Notes: generated by a model not told the origin, from the letters alone. A stretch of DNA of 35,395 bases from an uncultured Burkholderiales bacterium (GCA_937944385.1 CALDYQ010000030.1:1-35395); one strand, 5' to 3'. Counted from the stretch's first letter, positions 15,483-25,973 are shown. A program made the numbers and translations.

Positions 15483-16669
15483 GTGCCGTGACCCATCTCG
15501 CCGTGCTCGGGGCCACGGGCTCCATCGGGCAGCACACGCTTGCGGTGGTTCGGCAGCACCGCGAGCGCTTCGTCGTCGAGGCGCTCGCGGCCAATGCCGA
15601 CTGGCAGGGGATGCTCGCGCTCGTGCGCGAGTTCGTGCCGCGCACCGTCGTGCTGAACGATGCAGACGCGGCGCTTGCGTTGCGCGAGGCGCTCGCGAGT
15701 CATCACACGGATGTGCGGATCGAGGTCGGCGCGGACGCGGTCGCAGCGATTGCGCGGGCACCGGAAGTCGACACCGTCGTTGCCGGGATTTCCGGCTTTG
15801 CCGGACTTCGCTCCGTGTGGGCAGCGGTCAGCGCGGGCAAGCGGCTCTTGCTTGCCAACAAGGAGGCTCTCGTGGCCTCAGGGCGCTTGCTGCTCGCCCA
15901 GGCCCGCGCCTGCGGAGCAACGATTCTTCCGCTCGACAGCGAGCACAACGCGCTGTATCAGTGCCTGGGGGGCATCACGGCCTGCCCGAAGCAGGTGGCC
16001 CGGCTGACGCTCACGGCCTCGGGCGGGCCGTTCCGCACGCGCGATCCGGCCACCTTCGGCTCGATTACTCCGGAGGAGGCGTGCAAGCACCCCAACTGGT
16101 CGATGGGGCGCAAGATCTCGGTCGACTCGGCCACGCTCGTCAACAAGGGGCTTGAGGTGATCGAGGCAGCGCTCCTCTTCGACCGGCCCGGGACGGACAT
16201 CGACGTCCTCATTCATCCCACGAGCACGGTGCATGCGCTCGTGGAGTTCGTCGACGGTAGCGTGCTCGCGCACCTCGGCCCTTCGAACATGTCGGTGCCG
16301 ATCGCGCATGCCCTCGGCTTACCCGAGCGTCTCACGCTCGATGTCGAGCGTCTGTCGTTGCTCACGCTTGGTCGCCTCGAGTTCTTCCCGGTCGATCCGG
16401 TTCGGTATCCCGCGCTCCAACTGGCTTACGCGGCGCTCGCAGCCGGGCAGGACGCATGCCTCGCGTTGAACGCCAGCAATGAGGTGGCGGTCCAAGCGTT
16501 CCTCGATCGCCGCATCGCCTATACCGACATCGTTCCTGTGATCGAAACCACGCTCGCCTGCCATACAGCCGCTGATCCATCGGACATCGCGCACGTGTTC
16601 GCGCTCGACGGCGAGGTGAGACGGTTGGCCGAGGCCGCCGTCGTCACGCGGCGCCGGAGGGCAGCATGA
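15479..16669 (+). CDS. dxr: 1-deoxy-D-xylulose 5-phosphate reductoisomerase
   Basis: A 396-residue NADPH-dependent enzyme of the MEP isoprenoid pathway that makes 2-C-methyl-D-erythritol 4-phosphate. The NADPH-binding GATGSIG is at 11-17. Metal and substrate elements are PLDSEHNALYQC, SGGPFR and DSATLVNKGLEVIEA. It feeds the isoprenoid supply used by uppS two genes upstream. It overlaps cdsA and rseP by four bases each. Confidence 0.98.
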   Translation: MSAVTHLAVLGATGSIGQHTLAVVRQHRERFVVEALAANADWQGMLALVREFVPRTVVLNDADAALALREALASHHTDVRIEVGADAVAAIARAPEVDTVVAGISGFAGLRSVWAAVSAGKRLLLANKEALVASGRLLLAQARACGATILPLDSEHNALYQCLGGITACPKQVARLTLTASGGPFRTRDPATFGSITPEEACKHPNWSMGRKISVDSATLVNKGLEVIEAALLFDRPGTDIDVLIHPTSTVHALVEFVDGSVLAHLGPSNMSVPIAHALGLPERLTLDVERLSLLTLGRLEFFPVDPVRYPALQLAYAALAAGQDACLALNASNEVAVQAFLDRRIAYTDIVPVIETTLACHTAADPSDIAHVFALDGEVRRLAEAAVVTRRRRAA

Positions 16670-18045
16670 GCCTCTTCGGCAGCGCGATCCTCGGTTTCCT
16701 GCTTGCGGTGGCGATTCTGGTCACCGTGCACGAGTTCGGTCATTACCTCGCTGCGCGTTGCTGTGGGGTGCGTGTGCTCCGTTTTTCGATTGGCTTTGGT
16801 CCGGTGCTCGTCCGTTGGATGGGCCGGCGGAGCATCTTCGCCGGCACCGAGTTCGCCGTCTCGGCGATTCCGCTCGGCGGTTATGTGCGCATGCTCGATT
16901 CGAGAGATCCCGATGCGCGACGACTGGCTCCGGAGAACGATCTCGCCTCCGCCTTCGATCGCCAGGTGCTCTGGAAGCGCTCGTTCATCGTGGCGGCCGG
17001 TCCTTTGGCCAATTTCATTCTCGCGGCGGTGCTCTACGCCTTTGCGCTCGCGTTACCGGAGCGGGGGCTCGACACAGTCATTGCGCCGCCGCCGGCCCAG
17101 TCGCCTGCAGCGAACGCAGGTCTGCGGGGTGGCGAACGCCTCGTCGCCATTGACGGCAATCGTGTCCTTCACTGGGGGGATGTGCGCTGGCAGTTGCTTA
17201 CGCGTCTGTTCTCCCAGGAACTCGCGCTGACAGTGGAGTCCGGCGGTGTCGAGCGGGAGGTCCTTCTCAGACGCGAGGCCGCGCCGCTTTCGGACGAAGC
17301 GCAGGCACGTAGCCGCCTGGAGGGCTGGGGGTTGGTCTTCGACCAGCCTGCGCGAATCGGCTTCGTCAAGGCGGAGGGACCTGCGGCGGTCGCGGGTCTG
17401 GCTGCGGGTGATGTGATCGTTGCGATCGATGGGCGGGCGGTCGACCAGTGGCTCGACGTGGCGCAGCGCGTGCGAGCCGCGCCCGACACGGCGTTGCGTC
17501 TGACGGTCGATCGACCGGGGCGGGGCCGCTTCGAAGTCACAGTCACGCCGCGCCGCGAGCGCATCGACGGTCAGGACGTCGGCCGCATCGACGTGGGGGT
17601 CGCATCACCCATGGCCGAGGGCAGCGATCGCGTGGTTTGGGTCGAGCGCGGACTCTTCGAGGCGACCGGGGAGGGGGTGGAGCGCGCCATCGATGCAACG
17701 TTGCTGACCGTGCGGCTGCTTTGGGGAATGGTGAGTGGTGAGGTGTCCTTGCGTCAGGTCTCAGGCCCGTTGACTATGGCCGAGGGCGCAGGCAGCACAC
17801 TCAAGCAGGGTACGACGGCGTTCTTGCTTTTTCTGGCCATCGTGAGCGTGTCGATTGGGGTGTTGAACCTGCTTCCCGTGCCCATGCTCGATGGCGGGCA
17901 GTTGCTATATCATGCCGCGGAAGCTGTAAAGGGGGCGCCCCTCTCCGAGCGGGCAGAGCTCATCGGTCAGCGCATCGGTGTTGGATTTCTGTCGGCACTG
18001 ACCTTCCTGGCCCTTTACAACGACTTTCTACGTCTCTTGTCTTGA
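16666..18045 (+). CDS. rseP: Site-2 protease RseP
   Basis: A 459-residue inner membrane zinc metalloprotease that cleaves anti-sigma factor within the membrane in the sigma-E envelope stress response. HEFGH at 22-26 is the zinc site and NLLPVPMLDGGQ near the C-terminus supplies the third ligand. Two PDZ-like regions lie between (about 120-310). Its place directly before bamA and skp is conserved and fits envelope surveillance. Confidence 0.97.
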   Translation: MSLFGSAILGFLLAVAILVTVHEFGHYLAARCCGVRVLRFSIGFGPVLVRWMGRRSIFAGTEFAVSAIPLGGYVRMLDSRDPDARRLAPENDLASAFDRQVLWKRSFIVAAGPLANFILAAVLYAFALALPERGLDTVIAPPPAQSPAANAGLRGGERLVAIDGNRVLHWGDVRWQLLTRLFSQELALTVESGGVEREVLLRREAAPLSDEAQARSRLEGWGLVFDQPARIGFVKAEGPAAVAGLAAGDVIVAIDGRAVDQWLDVAQRVRAAPDTALRLTVDRPGRGRFEVTVTPRRERIDGQDVGRIDVGVASPMAEGSDRVVWVERGLFEATGEGVERAIDATLLTVRLLWGMVSGEVSLRQVSGPLTMAEGAGSTLKQGTTAFLLFLAIVSVSIGVLNLLPVPMLDGGQLLYHAAEAVKGAPLSERAELIGQRIGVGFLSALTFLALYNDFLRLLS

Positions 18046-20474
18046 TGCCCGCTCATTCCGTGCAGCCGTTCCGGCTGAAGCTCCTGTCTGTCTCCGTCCT
18101 CGCCGCCACCGCCTTGATCGCAACGCGGGCCGCGGCAGAGGGCGGGCCCGCGCAGCCAGCGCCCAATCCGGCGGCCGCAGCTGCGACGCAGGGCGTGCGC
18201 GACGAGGGCTTCACCGTCCGCGACATCCGTGTCGAGGGGTTGCAGCGCACCGATCCCGGCACGGTCTTCAACTACCTCGGAGTCAAGGTTGGCGATCGCT
18301 TCACGACCGAGCGCGCGTCCGAGGCGATCAAGGCGCTGTTCGCCACGGGGTTCTTCCGCGACGTACGGATCGAGGCGCAGGACGGCGTGCTGATCGTGAG
18401 CGTGGTCGAGCGTCCGACCGTGGCCTCGCTCGACATCACTGGCGCGCGTGAGTTCGAAGTCGACACGCTCAAGAAGGCCCTCCGCGATGCCGGGCTCGCC
18501 GAGGGGCGCATCTTCGATCGTAGCCTGCTCGACAAGGCCGAGCAGGAGATCAAGCGCCAATACCTATCGCGCGGCCGCTACGACGTGGACGTGACCACGA
18601 CACTCACGCCGCTCGAGCGCAACCGGACGGGGGTGGCCATCGCAGTCCGCGAGGGTGAGGTCGCCCGCATCGAAGGCATCAACATCGTCGGTGCCTCGGC
18701 CTTCAGCGAGCGGACGCTGCGCTCGGAGATGCAGCTGTCGACCGGCGGTTGGCTTTCGTGGTACACGAAGGACAACCAATACTCCAAGCAGAAGCTCCAG
18801 GGCGACCTCGAGGCGCTGCGCAACTTCTACACGAACCGCGGCTACCTCGAGTTCAACGTCGAGTCCACACAGGTGTCGCTCTCGCCCGACCGTCAGCGGG
18901 TCTACATCACGATCAACATCAGCGAGGGGCAGCAGTTCTCGGTGGCCTCGGTCGACGTGAGCGGTGACATGCTTCTTCCGGAGGCCGAGGTCCGCTCGCT
19001 GATTCGCGTCAAGCCCGGCGAGACGTTCTCGCGGGTGAAGCTCGCAGACAGTGCCAAAGCGATCAGCGACCGCCTGGGCCGCGAGGGTTACGCCTTCGCC
19101 AACGTCAACGCCGTGCCGACGATCGACCGCGACAAGCGCACGGTCGCGTTCAACTTCGTGGTCGATCCCGGCCGCCGGGTCTACGTGCGCCGCATCAACA
19201 TCGCGGGGAACGTGCAGACCCGCGACGAAGTCATCCGGCGCGAAATGCGCCAACTCGAGGCCTCCTGGTACGACCAGGCGAAGATACAGCGCTCCAAGGT
19301 GCGCCTCGACCGTCTGGGCTTCTTCTCCGAAGTGACGATGGACAATCAGGCCGTGGCCGGTGCGCCAGACCAGGTGGATATCGATGTCACGGTCACCGAG
19401 AAGAACACCGGCACGCTCAACGCAGGCGCGGGTTACTCCAGCGCCGAGAAGCTCGTGCTCACCGCCTCCGTCTCGCAGAACAACGTGCTGGGGACCGGCA
19501 ATGCGCTTGCGGTGCAGGTCAACACGAGCAAGGCGTCGAAGACGGCGGTGCTGTCCTACACGAATCCGTACTGGACGGCCGACGGCGTGAGCCGGGGCAT
19601 CGACCTCTACCAACGCACGTACAACTCGAGCAGCACCGGTCTCGAGGCGTACTCCCTGCGCACGCTCGGCGGGGCCCTGCGCTTCGGGGTGCCCATCAGC
19701 GAAACCGATAGCGTGAGCGTCGGCTTGCAGGCCGAGTCGCAGGGGCTCACGCTCACGGAGGGCGTGAGCCCGCCGCGCTACTTCGAATACGTCGAGCAGT
19801 TCGGCCGGGTTTCGAACGCCTATAAGCTTTCGGCGGGCTGGCAGCGCGACACGCGCGACAGCCTCACCTTCCCAACCCGGGGCTGGTTGCAGGCGATCGG
19901 TGTCGAATCCACGTTGCCGGTCACCAACGTCAAGTACTACAAGGTCAACTACCAGGGCCAGCTCTTCGTGCCGCTCTGGGCGGATCTCGTCTACGGCGTC
20001 AACGTAGACATCGGCTTTGCCGGTGGCTACGGCGGCAGACCGCTGCCGTTCTTCCAGAACTACTATGGCGGTGGCGTGGGGTCGGTACGCGGGTATGAGA
20101 CCAACTCGCTCGGACCCAGGGAGAAGGTCACCTCCGTCGTGACCAACCCCGACGGCTCGACGACGACCAAGGAGTCGTTTACGGGCGGCGCACTCGGCGG
20201 GCGACGCAAGATCGTCATCAACAACGAGATCCTGTTTCCGTTCCCGGGCACGAAGAACGACAAGTCGGTGCGCGGCAGCGTCTTCTTCGACGCGGGCCAG
20301 ATCTACGAACGCGGCTTGCAGAAGGACAACGAGCGGTTCCATTTCTCGGCGGGGCTGGCCATCGCGTGGCAGTCGCCGATCGGTGCGCTCAAGTTCAGCT
20401 ACGCCTTCCCGCTCGCGAGCAAGTCGACCGATAAACTGCAACGCTTCCAGTTTCAGGTGGGAACGTTGTTCTGA
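18045..20474 (+). CDS. bamA: Outer membrane protein assembly factor BamA
   Basis: An 809-residue core of the BAM complex that folds and inserts beta-barrel proteins. The signal peptide is at about 1-30 (cleavage near RAAA-EGG). Five POTRA domains follow to about residue 450, the first starting FTVRDIRVEGLQRTDPG. The C-terminal barrel has VRGYETNSLGP (the VRGF-type motif) and ends in Phe, as expected of barrel proteins. The ATG shares TGATG with the rseP stop. Confidence 0.97.
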   Translation: MPAHSVQPFRLKLLSVSVLAATALIATRAAAEGGPAQPAPNPAAAAATQGVRDEGFTVRDIRVEGLQRTDPGTVFNYLGVKVGDRFTTERASEAIKALFATGFFRDVRIEAQDGVLIVSVVERPTVASLDITGAREFEVDTLKKALRDAGLAEGRIFDRSLLDKAEQEIKRQYLSRGRYDVDVTTTLTPLERNRTGVAIAVREGEVARIEGINIVGASAFSERTLRSEMQLSTGGWLSWYTKDNQYSKQKLQGDLEALRNFYTNRGYLEFNVESTQVSLSPDRQRVYITINISEGQQFSVASVDVSGDMLLPEAEVRSLIRVKPGETFSRVKLADSAKAISDRLGREGYAFANVNAVPTIDRDKRTVAFNFVVDPGRRVYVRRINIAGNVQTRDEVIRREMRQLEASWYDQAKIQRSKVRLDRLGFFSEVTMDNQAVAGAPDQVDIDVTVTEKNTGTLNAGAGYSSAEKLVLTASVSQNNVLGTGNALAVQVNTSKASKTAVLSYTNPYWTADGVSRGIDLYQRTYNSSSTGLEAYSLRTLGGALRFGVPISETDSVSVGLQAESQGLTLTEGVSPPRYFEYVEQFGRVSNAYKLSAGWQRDTRDSLTFPTRGWLQAIGVESTLPVTNVKYYKVNYQGQLFVPLWADLVYGVNVDIGFAGGYGGRPLPFFQNYYGGGVGSVRGYETNSLGPREKVTSVVTNPDGSTTTKESFTGGALGGRRKIVINNEILFPFPGTKNDKSVRGSVFFDAGQIYERGLQKDNERFHFSAGLAIAWQSPIGALKFSYAFPLASKSTDKLQRFQFQVGTLF

Positions 20475-21058
20475 TGGATCGGAGGCGTACCATGCCACTG
20501 AACCCATGGCGAACAGCCTTGAGTGCCGCGGGCATGGCCCTCGCGGCGTCGATACTCTCCCTCGGCGCGTCACCCCGCGCGATCGCGCAGGGCGCCCAGA
20601 GTGCACAGGCCGCCGCGCGCAGCGGCGAACTCAAGATCGGCTTCGTCAACACCGAAAAGCTGCTTCGCGAATCGGCTCCGGCCCAGCGGGCGCTCCGCAA
20701 ACTGGAGCGCGAGTTCGCCACACGGCAGGCCGAAGTGGAGAAGCTGGCCAAGCGTTTCCGCGACGCCACGACCGCGTTCGAGCGCGATCAGTTCACGCTC
20801 TCCGACAATGATCGCCGCAATCGCCAGCGCGATCTCGACACGCTCGCACGCGAGCTTCAGCGGGCCCAGCGCGAGCTGCGCGAGGATGAGAACCTACGCC
20901 GGAACGAAGAACTCGCCGGCCTCCAGGAGCGCCTGCAGCGCGCAATCCAGCAGATCGCCGAGGCTGAGCGCTTCGATTTGATCCTCCAGGAAGCCGTGTT
21001 CGTGAGCGGCCGGATCGACATCACCGACCGCGTGTTGAAGGCACTCGCGGATCGTTGA
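20474..21058 (+). CDS. skp: Periplasmic chaperone Skp (OmpH)
   Basis: A 194-residue periplasmic holdase for unfolded outer membrane proteins. The signal peptide ends near AIAQG (about residue 39). Then [14 protein letters not shown] starts the mature Skp fold, followed by long charged helices (about 70-160). The start could be ATG at 20474 or 20492; the second gives a more typical signal peptide length. It sits between bamA and lpxD as usual. Confidence 0.93.
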   Translation: MDRRRTMPLNPWRTALSAAGMALAASILSLGASPRAIAQGAQSAQAAARSGELKIGFVNTEKLLRESAPAQRALRKLEREFATRQAEVEKLAKRFRDATTAFERDQFTLSDNDRRNRQRDLDTLARELQRAQRELREDENLRRNEELAGLQERLQRAIQQIAEAERFDLILQEAVFVSGRIDITDRVLKALADR

Positions 21059-22086
21059 TGGCGCGCCGCCCCGTATCGCGGCCCCTCACCGCGGGCGAAC
21101 TCGTCGAACAGCTGCGCGCCCTAGACCCTGCGGGCCGCCTTGTGCCCGAACTCGATGGTGATCCTGCCACGAGTATCGAGCGCGTGGCCACGCCCGAGGC
21201 TGCTGGTACCGGTGATCTCGCCTTCATCGCCGATGCGCGTCGACTCGTTGAGGCGCGCCTCCGCCCGGCGGCCGCACTGATCGTCACTGATGGCGAGGGA
21301 GAGTGGGCTTCCTCCGTGCGGTTGATCCACCCGAAGCCGCGCCTGATCTTTGCCCATGCGCTCGATCTGCTGAATCCGCCGCCCGCGTTCGTTGCCTCGA
21401 TTTCGCCCGGTGCGCAGGTTGCGCCTGATGCCATCATCGACGGCGCACGAGTCGAAGCCTTCGCCACGGTCGGTACGGGCGTGCGGGTGGGCGTGGGCAG
21501 CATGATCTGCAGCGGTGCCGTGATCGGTCGTGGTGCCCGCGTGGGCCGTGATTGCGTCATTCATCCAAACGCGACGATCGCCGACGGCGTGGTGCTCGGC
21601 GACCGCGTGATCATCCACTCCGGGGCAGTGATCGGTGCCGACGGCTTCGGCTTCGAGCATGACGGCGCGCGCTGGGTCAAGATTCAGCAGATGGGCAGCG
21701 TGATCATCGGCGACGATGTCGAGATCGGTGCCTCGAGCACCGTCGACCGTGGCGCCATCGAAGACACCGTGATCGGCGATGGCGTCAAGATCGACGATCA
21801 GGTCCACATCGCCCACAACTGCGTGATCGGTGCCGGCACCATCATCGCGGGCTGCGCCGGCGTTGCCGGCAGCACGCGCATCGGCCGCAACTGCATGATC
21901 GGTGGCGCGGCGATGATCGTGGGACACATCACGATCTGCGATGGCACCGTCGTCTCCGGCGGCACGCTGGTCGCGGCGAGCATCGATGAACCCGGCCACT
22001 ACACTGGCGTATTCCCGACGACGGATCACCGCGCGTGGATGAGGATCGCCGCGGCGCTACGCCGGAGCGGCCAGCGCAAGGGGTGA
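21058..22086 (+). CDS. lpxD: UDP-3-O-acylglucosamine N-acyltransferase
   Basis: A 342-residue third enzyme of lipid A synthesis, adding a 3-hydroxyacyl chain from acyl-ACP. The N-terminal uridine-binding domain (about 1-100) is followed by a left-handed beta helix of hexapeptide repeats. [12 protein letters not shown] contains the catalytic His. The start ATG is shared with the skp stop (TGATG). Confidence 0.97.
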   Translation: MARRPVSRPLTAGELVEQLRALDPAGRLVPELDGDPATSIERVATPEAAGTGDLAFIADARRLVEARLRPAAALIVTDGEGEWASSVRLIHPKPRLIFAHALDLLNPPPAFVASISPGAQVAPDAIIDGARVEAFATVGTGVRVGVGSMICSGAVIGRGARVGRDCVIHPNATIADGVVLGDRVIIHSGAVIGADGFGFEHDGARWVKIQQMGSVIIGDDVEIGASSTVDRGAIEDTVIGDGVKIDDQVHIAHNCVIGAGTIIAGCAGVAGSTRIGRNCMIGGAAMIVGHITICDGTVVSGGTLVAASIDEPGHYTGVFPTTDHRAWMRIAAALRRSGQRKG

Positions 22087-22164
22087 GTCGATAAGGGGCG
22101 AGTCGTGCCGCCCGTACCCGTGGCAAGCGATTTGAGAGAATCGCGGCCCTCGGGGGAAGCGTCC

Positions 22165-22605
22165 ATGACCGCAATCAGTCACGAAAGAATCCTGTCCCTT
22201 CTGCCGCACCGCTACCCGTTTCTGCTCGTCGATCGCGTGCTTGAAATGGAAATCGGTCAGCGGGTCGTTGCAACCAAGAACGTCACCTTCAACGAGCCGT
22301 TCTTTCGGGGACATTTTCCCGGCCGTCCCGTGATGCCCGGTGTGCTGATCATCGAGGCCATGGCCCAGGCGGCAGCCTTGCTCGCGTTCGAGTCCGACCC
22401 TGCCGAGCCCGGCCGGGAGAGGGTGGTCTATCTCGCCGGGATCGATGACGCGCGCTTCAAGCGACCCGTGGTCCCTGGCGATGTGCTGCGCCTCGAAGCA
22501 TCGGTCGAACGCATCGTCCGCAACATCGGCAAGTTCCGTTGCAAGGCTACGGTAGAGGGCACGCTCGCAGCCGAGGCGACGCTCATCGCGGCGCTTCGGG
22601 TTTGA
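22165..22605 (+). CDS. fabZ: 3-hydroxyacyl-ACP dehydratase FabZ
   Basis: A 146-residue hot-dog-fold dehydratase of fatty acid synthesis. [14 protein letters not shown] contains the catalytic His and [16 protein letters not shown] the catalytic Glu. I chose the ATG at 22165, with GGGGAA upstream; an earlier in-frame ATG at 22105 would add 20 atypical residues. It draws on the same 3-hydroxyacyl-ACP pool as its lpx neighbours. Confidence 0.97.
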   Translation: MTAISHERILSLLPHRYPFLLVDRVLEMEIGQRVVATKNVTFNEPFFRGHFPGRPVMPGVLIIEAMAQAAALLAFESDPAEPGRERVVYLAGIDDARFKRPVVPGDVLRLEASVERIVRNIGKFRCKATVEGTLAAEATLIAALRV

Positions 22606-22626
22606 AAGCATTTCCGGCAACAAACC

Positions 22627-23424
22627 ATGGCTCGCATTCATCCCACCGCCCTCGTCGATCCACGGGCCGAACTTCACGAGAGCGTGGCGGTGGGCCCGTT
22701 CTGCACCGTGGGTGCCGACGTCGTGGTTGGCGCGGGCTCGCGGCTCGTTTCGCACGTCGTGCTCGACGGTCCGACAGTGATCGGTGCCCGAAACACCATT
22801 TATCCCTTCGCCTCGGTGGGGCTCGCGCCGCAGGACAAGAAGTACACCGGTGAGCCCACGCGGCTCGAGATTGGCGATGACAACGTGATCCGGGAGAGCG
22901 TGACGCTGCATCGCGGCACGGCGAGCGGGGCGGGCGTGACGCGCATCGGATCGCGCATCCTGATCATGGCCTACGCCCATGTGGCGCATGACTGCGTGGT
23001 GGAGGACGACGTGATCATGGCCAACGCCGCCACGCTGGCGGGTCATGTGAAGGTCGGTCGCTTTGCAATTCTTGGTGGCCTGGCCGCCGTGCATCAGTTC
23101 ACGCGGGTCGGAGCGCACGCGATGATCGGTGGCGGATCGGTGGTTTTGCAGGACGTGGCGCCCTACGCGATCGGGCATGGTAACCCCTTCACGGTGTCGA
23201 GCGTCAACGTCGAAGGTCTTCGGCGTCGGGGCTTCTCGAGCACAGCGATCCATGCCATTCGCGATGCGTATCGGACTGTCTTCCGCGCCTCGCTCACGTT
23301 GAAAGATGCACGCGCCCGACTCGAGTCGACCGCTGCCGCGGAGGAGACGCCGGAAGATGTGCGGCGGGCGCTTGCACCGCTGATCGACTTTCTCGGCGTC
23401 CCTGGACGAGGGCTCGCACGATAG
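22627..23424 (+). CDS. lpxA: UDP-N-acetylglucosamine acyltransferase
   Basis: A 265-residue first enzyme of lipid A synthesis. The hexapeptide-repeat beta helix starts at ARIHPTALVDPRAELHESV; AYAHVAHDC contains the catalytic His and the C-terminus is helical. It has typical length and overlaps the lpxB start by one base. Confidence 0.97.
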   Translation: MARIHPTALVDPRAELHESVAVGPFCTVGADVVVGAGSRLVSHVVLDGPTVIGARNTIYPFASVGLAPQDKKYTGEPTRLEIGDDNVIRESVTLHRGTASGAGVTRIGSRILIMAYAHVAHDCVVEDDVIMANAATLAGHVKVGRFAILGGLAAVHQFTRVGAHAMIGGGSVVLQDVAPYAIGHGNPFTVSSVNVEGLRRRGFSSTAIHAIRDAYRTVFRASLTLKDARARLESTAAAEETPEDVRRALAPLIDFLGVPGRGLAR

Positions 23425-24602
23425 TGTCCGACGTGGTCATCGTCGCCGGTGAAGCCTCCGGCGACCAGCTCGCTGCCGATCTCGTCCACCGTCTCCGGCA
23501 GGAGCGGCCCCAGTTGAGGTTCCATGGTGTCACGGGTCCGAAGATGCGCGCAGCCGGCGTTGCGTCGTGGGGAGACATCGATACGCTCTCGGTGCGAGGG
23601 CTCATCGAGATTTTGCCGGCGCTGCCACGCATCCTGCGCTTGAAGCGTGAGCTTCTCGCCCGGACCGTCGCGCTCAAGCCCGCAGCCTACATCGGCGTCG
23701 ATGCGCCGGACTTCAACCTGCGCGTCGAGCGCGAGCTGAAGGTGGGCGGGCTGATGACCTTGCATTATGTGGCTCCCACCTTTTGGGCTTGGCGACCGGA
23801 GCGCGCGGCGCGGTTCCACGAAGCGGTGGACCACATGCTCTGCATCTTCCCGTTCGAGCCCGAGCTGCTCGCGCCCCATCAGGTTACCGCTACGTTCGTG
23901 GGGCATCCGCTCACCCGGGCGCGGCTTGCTCGCGCCGATCGCAAGCGCTTGAAGCGCACGCTGCTGCCGGAGGGCGCCGATTCCGCCACGCCGATCATCG
24001 CCCTGCTGCCGGGTTCACGTGACGGGGAGGTGAACCAGCACGCGCGGCTCATGGTGGACACGATGCAGTGCATCGCCCGCGAGACTCCGGAGGTGCGTTT
24101 CGCCGTGCCGCTCGTGACACGAAGCACGCGGCATCGATTCGAGACCGAACTCTGGGCACGCGCCGAGGGGCTGGTCGGGCAGACTCGACTGCTCTACGGT
24201 CATGCCGACTACGCGCTCCGCGCTGCGGATGCGGCGATCGTTGCCTCGGGCACGGCTACCCTCGAAGCGGCGATGCTCGGCTGCCCGCAAGTGGTGACCT
24301 ACCGTCTCAATCCCGTGACGGCGTGGCTCGTGCGGCGCAAGCTCACCACGCGCTGGGTTGCCCAGCCCAACATCATCGCGCAGGCCGATGTCGTCCCCGA
24401 ACGGCTCCAGCGCGAGGCGACGCCCGAACGGCTGGCGGCAGACGTACTCGACCTGCTGCGTGACGAGAGGCGACGCACGGCGATGCAGGCGGCCTACACG
24501 CGCATTCGTGATCAACTCACCGTGGATTGCACATCCGGCCGCGACCTCCTCGTCGAGACGGTTCTGCGCGTCCTCGATCGTCGCGGGGAGGCCGCTGAGT
24601 GA
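23424..24602 (+). CDS. lpxB: Lipid-A-disaccharide synthase
   Basis: A 392-residue GT-B glycosyltransferase that joins UDP-diacylglucosamine and lipid X. It begins at GTG ([19 protein letters not shown]), the family N-terminus. [13 protein letters not shown] and [20 protein letters not shown] are conserved stretches. It overlaps rnhB by four bases (GTGA). Confidence 0.97.
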   Translation: MSDVVIVAGEASGDQLAADLVHRLRQERPQLRFHGVTGPKMRAAGVASWGDIDTLSVRGLIEILPALPRILRLKRELLARTVALKPAAYIGVDAPDFNLRVERELKVGGLMTLHYVAPTFWAWRPERAARFHEAVDHMLCIFPFEPELLAPHQVTATFVGHPLTRARLARADRKRLKRTLLPEGADSATPIIALLPGSRDGEVNQHARLMVDTMQCIARETPEVRFAVPLVTRSTRHRFETELWARAEGLVGQTRLLYGHADYALRAADAAIVASGTATLEAAMLGCPQVVTYRLNPVTAWLVRRKLTTRWVAQPNIIAQADVVPERLQREATPERLAADVLDLLRDERRRTAMQAAYTRIRDQLTVDCTSGRDLLVETVLRVLDRRGEAAE

Positions 24603-25198
24603 TCTGCGGCATCGACGAAGCCGGGCGCGGGCCCTTGGCCGGGCCGGTGTTCGCGGCCGCGGTCGTGCTCGGGCCAGAGGGCGAGGCGATCGAAGGTCTT
24701 GCCGATTCCAAGGCGTTGTCTGCACGCCGCCGTGAGGCGCTCGCTTCGGCCATTCGGGCGCGGGCGCTGGCGTGGGCCGTGGTCTCGGCCGATGTGGCCG
24801 AGATCGAGACGCTGAACATTCTCGGGGCCACGCTCGCGGCGATGGTACGCGCCCATGCAGAGGTCGCGCGCGGCGGCTTGGCCTTCGACCGTGTCGTGAT
24901 CGATGGTACCCAGGTGCCGCGAGCCTTGGCTGCGTGGGGGGAGCAGTCGCGCACGCCTGTTTACGCGCAGCCCCGGGCGGATGCCGACGTGAGCGCGGTG
25001 TCGGCGGCCTCGATCCTCGCCAAGACGGCGCGGGACGACTACATGATCGCGCTCGATGCGCGCTATCCGGGCTATGGCTTTGCCCGGCATAAAGGCTATG
25101 GCACGGCCGAACATCTCGACGCACTCGCGCGACTCGGACCCTGCCCGGAGCATCGGCTGAGCTTTGCGCCAGTGCGGCAGCGCGCTTTGTTCTGCTGA
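24599..25198 (+). CDS. rnhB: Ribonuclease HII
   Basis: A 199-residue nuclease that cuts RNA in RNA-DNA hybrids and single ribonucleotides in [16 protein letters not shown] carries D6/E7 of the active site; [12 protein letters not shown] and [12 protein letters not shown] are family signatures. It starts at GTG inside the lpxB end and is the last gene of the long plus-strand run. Confidence 0.97.
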   Translation: MICGIDEAGRGPLAGPVFAAAVVLGPEGEAIEGLADSKALSARRREALASAIRARALAWAVVSADVAEIETLNILGATLAAMVRAHAEVARGGLAFDRVVIDGTQVPRALAAWGEQSRTPVYAQPRADADVSAVSAASILAKTARDDYMIALDARYPGYGFARHKGYGTAEHLDALARLGPCPEHRLSFAPVRQRALFC

Positions 25199-25252
25199 GG
25201 TCGCAGTTTGGTTTCGGGTCGCTCGTCGGAGACTGCCCAAGGTCATGCTGTA

Positions 25253-25372
25253 TCAGCCCCCGGGCTGGTGCATGCCGCAAAGCCGGCGCACCAGGGCCGG
25301 TCTGAACACGATGTCTGCGACCTTTTCCGGGCCAGCGCGCGCCTGAATCCGAGCCGCCCACCAGGACGCCAT
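25253..25372 (-). CDS. Possible 39-residue ORF after the flavin reductase gene
   Basis: A short minus-strand frame starts at an ATG 7 bp past the flavin reductase stop and reads MASWWAARIQARAGPEKVAD, then IVFRPALVRRLCGMHQPGG. Codon use resembles the neighbouring genes, but there is no clear ribosome binding site and I do not recognise it. It contains the hairpin at 25265-25294. It could be a small protein, a gene remnant or chance. Confidence 0.2.
   Translation of the reverse strand: MASWWAARIQARAGPEKVADIVFRPALVRRLCGMHQPGG
25265..25294. other. Strong bulged hairpin between convergent genes
   Basis: CTGGTGC (25265-25271) pairs with GCACCAG (25288-25294), and GCCG (25274-25277) with CGGC (25284-25287). 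A two-base bulge separates the stems and the loop has six bases. It lies between the convergent rnhB and flavin reductase genes and may act as a 3'-end structure, but no T run follows. Confidence 0.45.
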
Positions 25373-25379
25373 AACGGCA

Positions 25380-25973
25380 TCAACCCGCTTGGAACTGGCT
25401 GCGGAAGAAGAGGAGCGGTGCCCCGGGTGCGGTCTCTACGGAGAGAACCTGACCAATGAACAGTTCATGGTCGCCCACCCGAATGTCGTTGACCTTCCGG
25501 CACTGAAAGTGGGCGATCGCATCGGCAATGAGGGGCGGGCTGTCGTCCCCGGGGGGAGCAACGACCATCTCGACGCCCTCGAAACGGTTTGCAACCCGCG
25601 AGGCGAAGCGCCGCGCGAGCGATTCCTGATCGGACCGGAGCACGCTGACCGCAAAGCGCTCGGCACGAACGAACACGGGATGCAGTCCCGAGTTGATGCG
25701 AAGGCTCCACTGCACGAGCGGTGGGTCGAGCGAGATCGAGCCGAACGAATTGGCGGTCATCCCCACCGGTGCGCCCGCCTCGTCGAGCGCGGTGATGACC
25801 GTCACGCCGGTGGCGAAGCTGCCAAAGGCGCGCCTGAGCGCGAGCGGGTCGAAGGTGTGCGATTTGACGATGGGGAGCCCCGGAATGTGCCGTGCCCGGA
25901 CAGCCGCCAACCGTACACTGACTTCTGATGACCGGCTGGGCAGCGATGAATGCAGTACGCGATTATTCAACAC
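25380..25973 (-). CDS. Flavin reductase domain protein
   Basis: Up to 197 residues with a flavin reductase-like (FMN-binding split barrel) fold. FDPLALRRAFGSFATGVTVITA and VGMTANSFGSISLDPPLVQW are the flavin-binding signatures. VNDIRVGDHELFIGQVLSVE is the conserved C-terminal part. Such proteins reduce FMN with NAD(P)H, often for a partner monooxygenase, but no partner is nearby. The start is unclear because there is no ATG before the conserved region. A TTG at 25973 gives the full length, and a TTG about 22 residues later fits the family better. It is divergent from the transporter gene at 26024. Confidence 0.85.
   Translation of the reverse strand: MLNNRVLHSSLPSRSSEVSVRLAAVRARHIPGLPIVKSHTFDPLALRRAFGSFATGVTVITALDEAGAPVGMTANSFGSISLDPPLVQWSLRINSGLHPVFVRAERFAVSVLRSDQESLARRFASRVANRFEGVEMVVAPPGDDSPPLIADAIAHFQCRKVNDIRVGDHELFIGQVLSVETAPGAPLLFFRSQFQAG

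Noticed and set aside
18564-20606. A 680-codon open frame on the minus strand
   Set aside because: It lies antisense to bamA, is rich in Arg, His, Asp and Val as expected from the complement of GC-rich coding DNA, and has no recognisable domain.
24015-25361. A 448-codon minus-strand frame across lpxB and rnhB
   Set aside because: It opposes two well-supported genes and shows no domain; its Arg/Pro-rich sequence is typical of a shadow.
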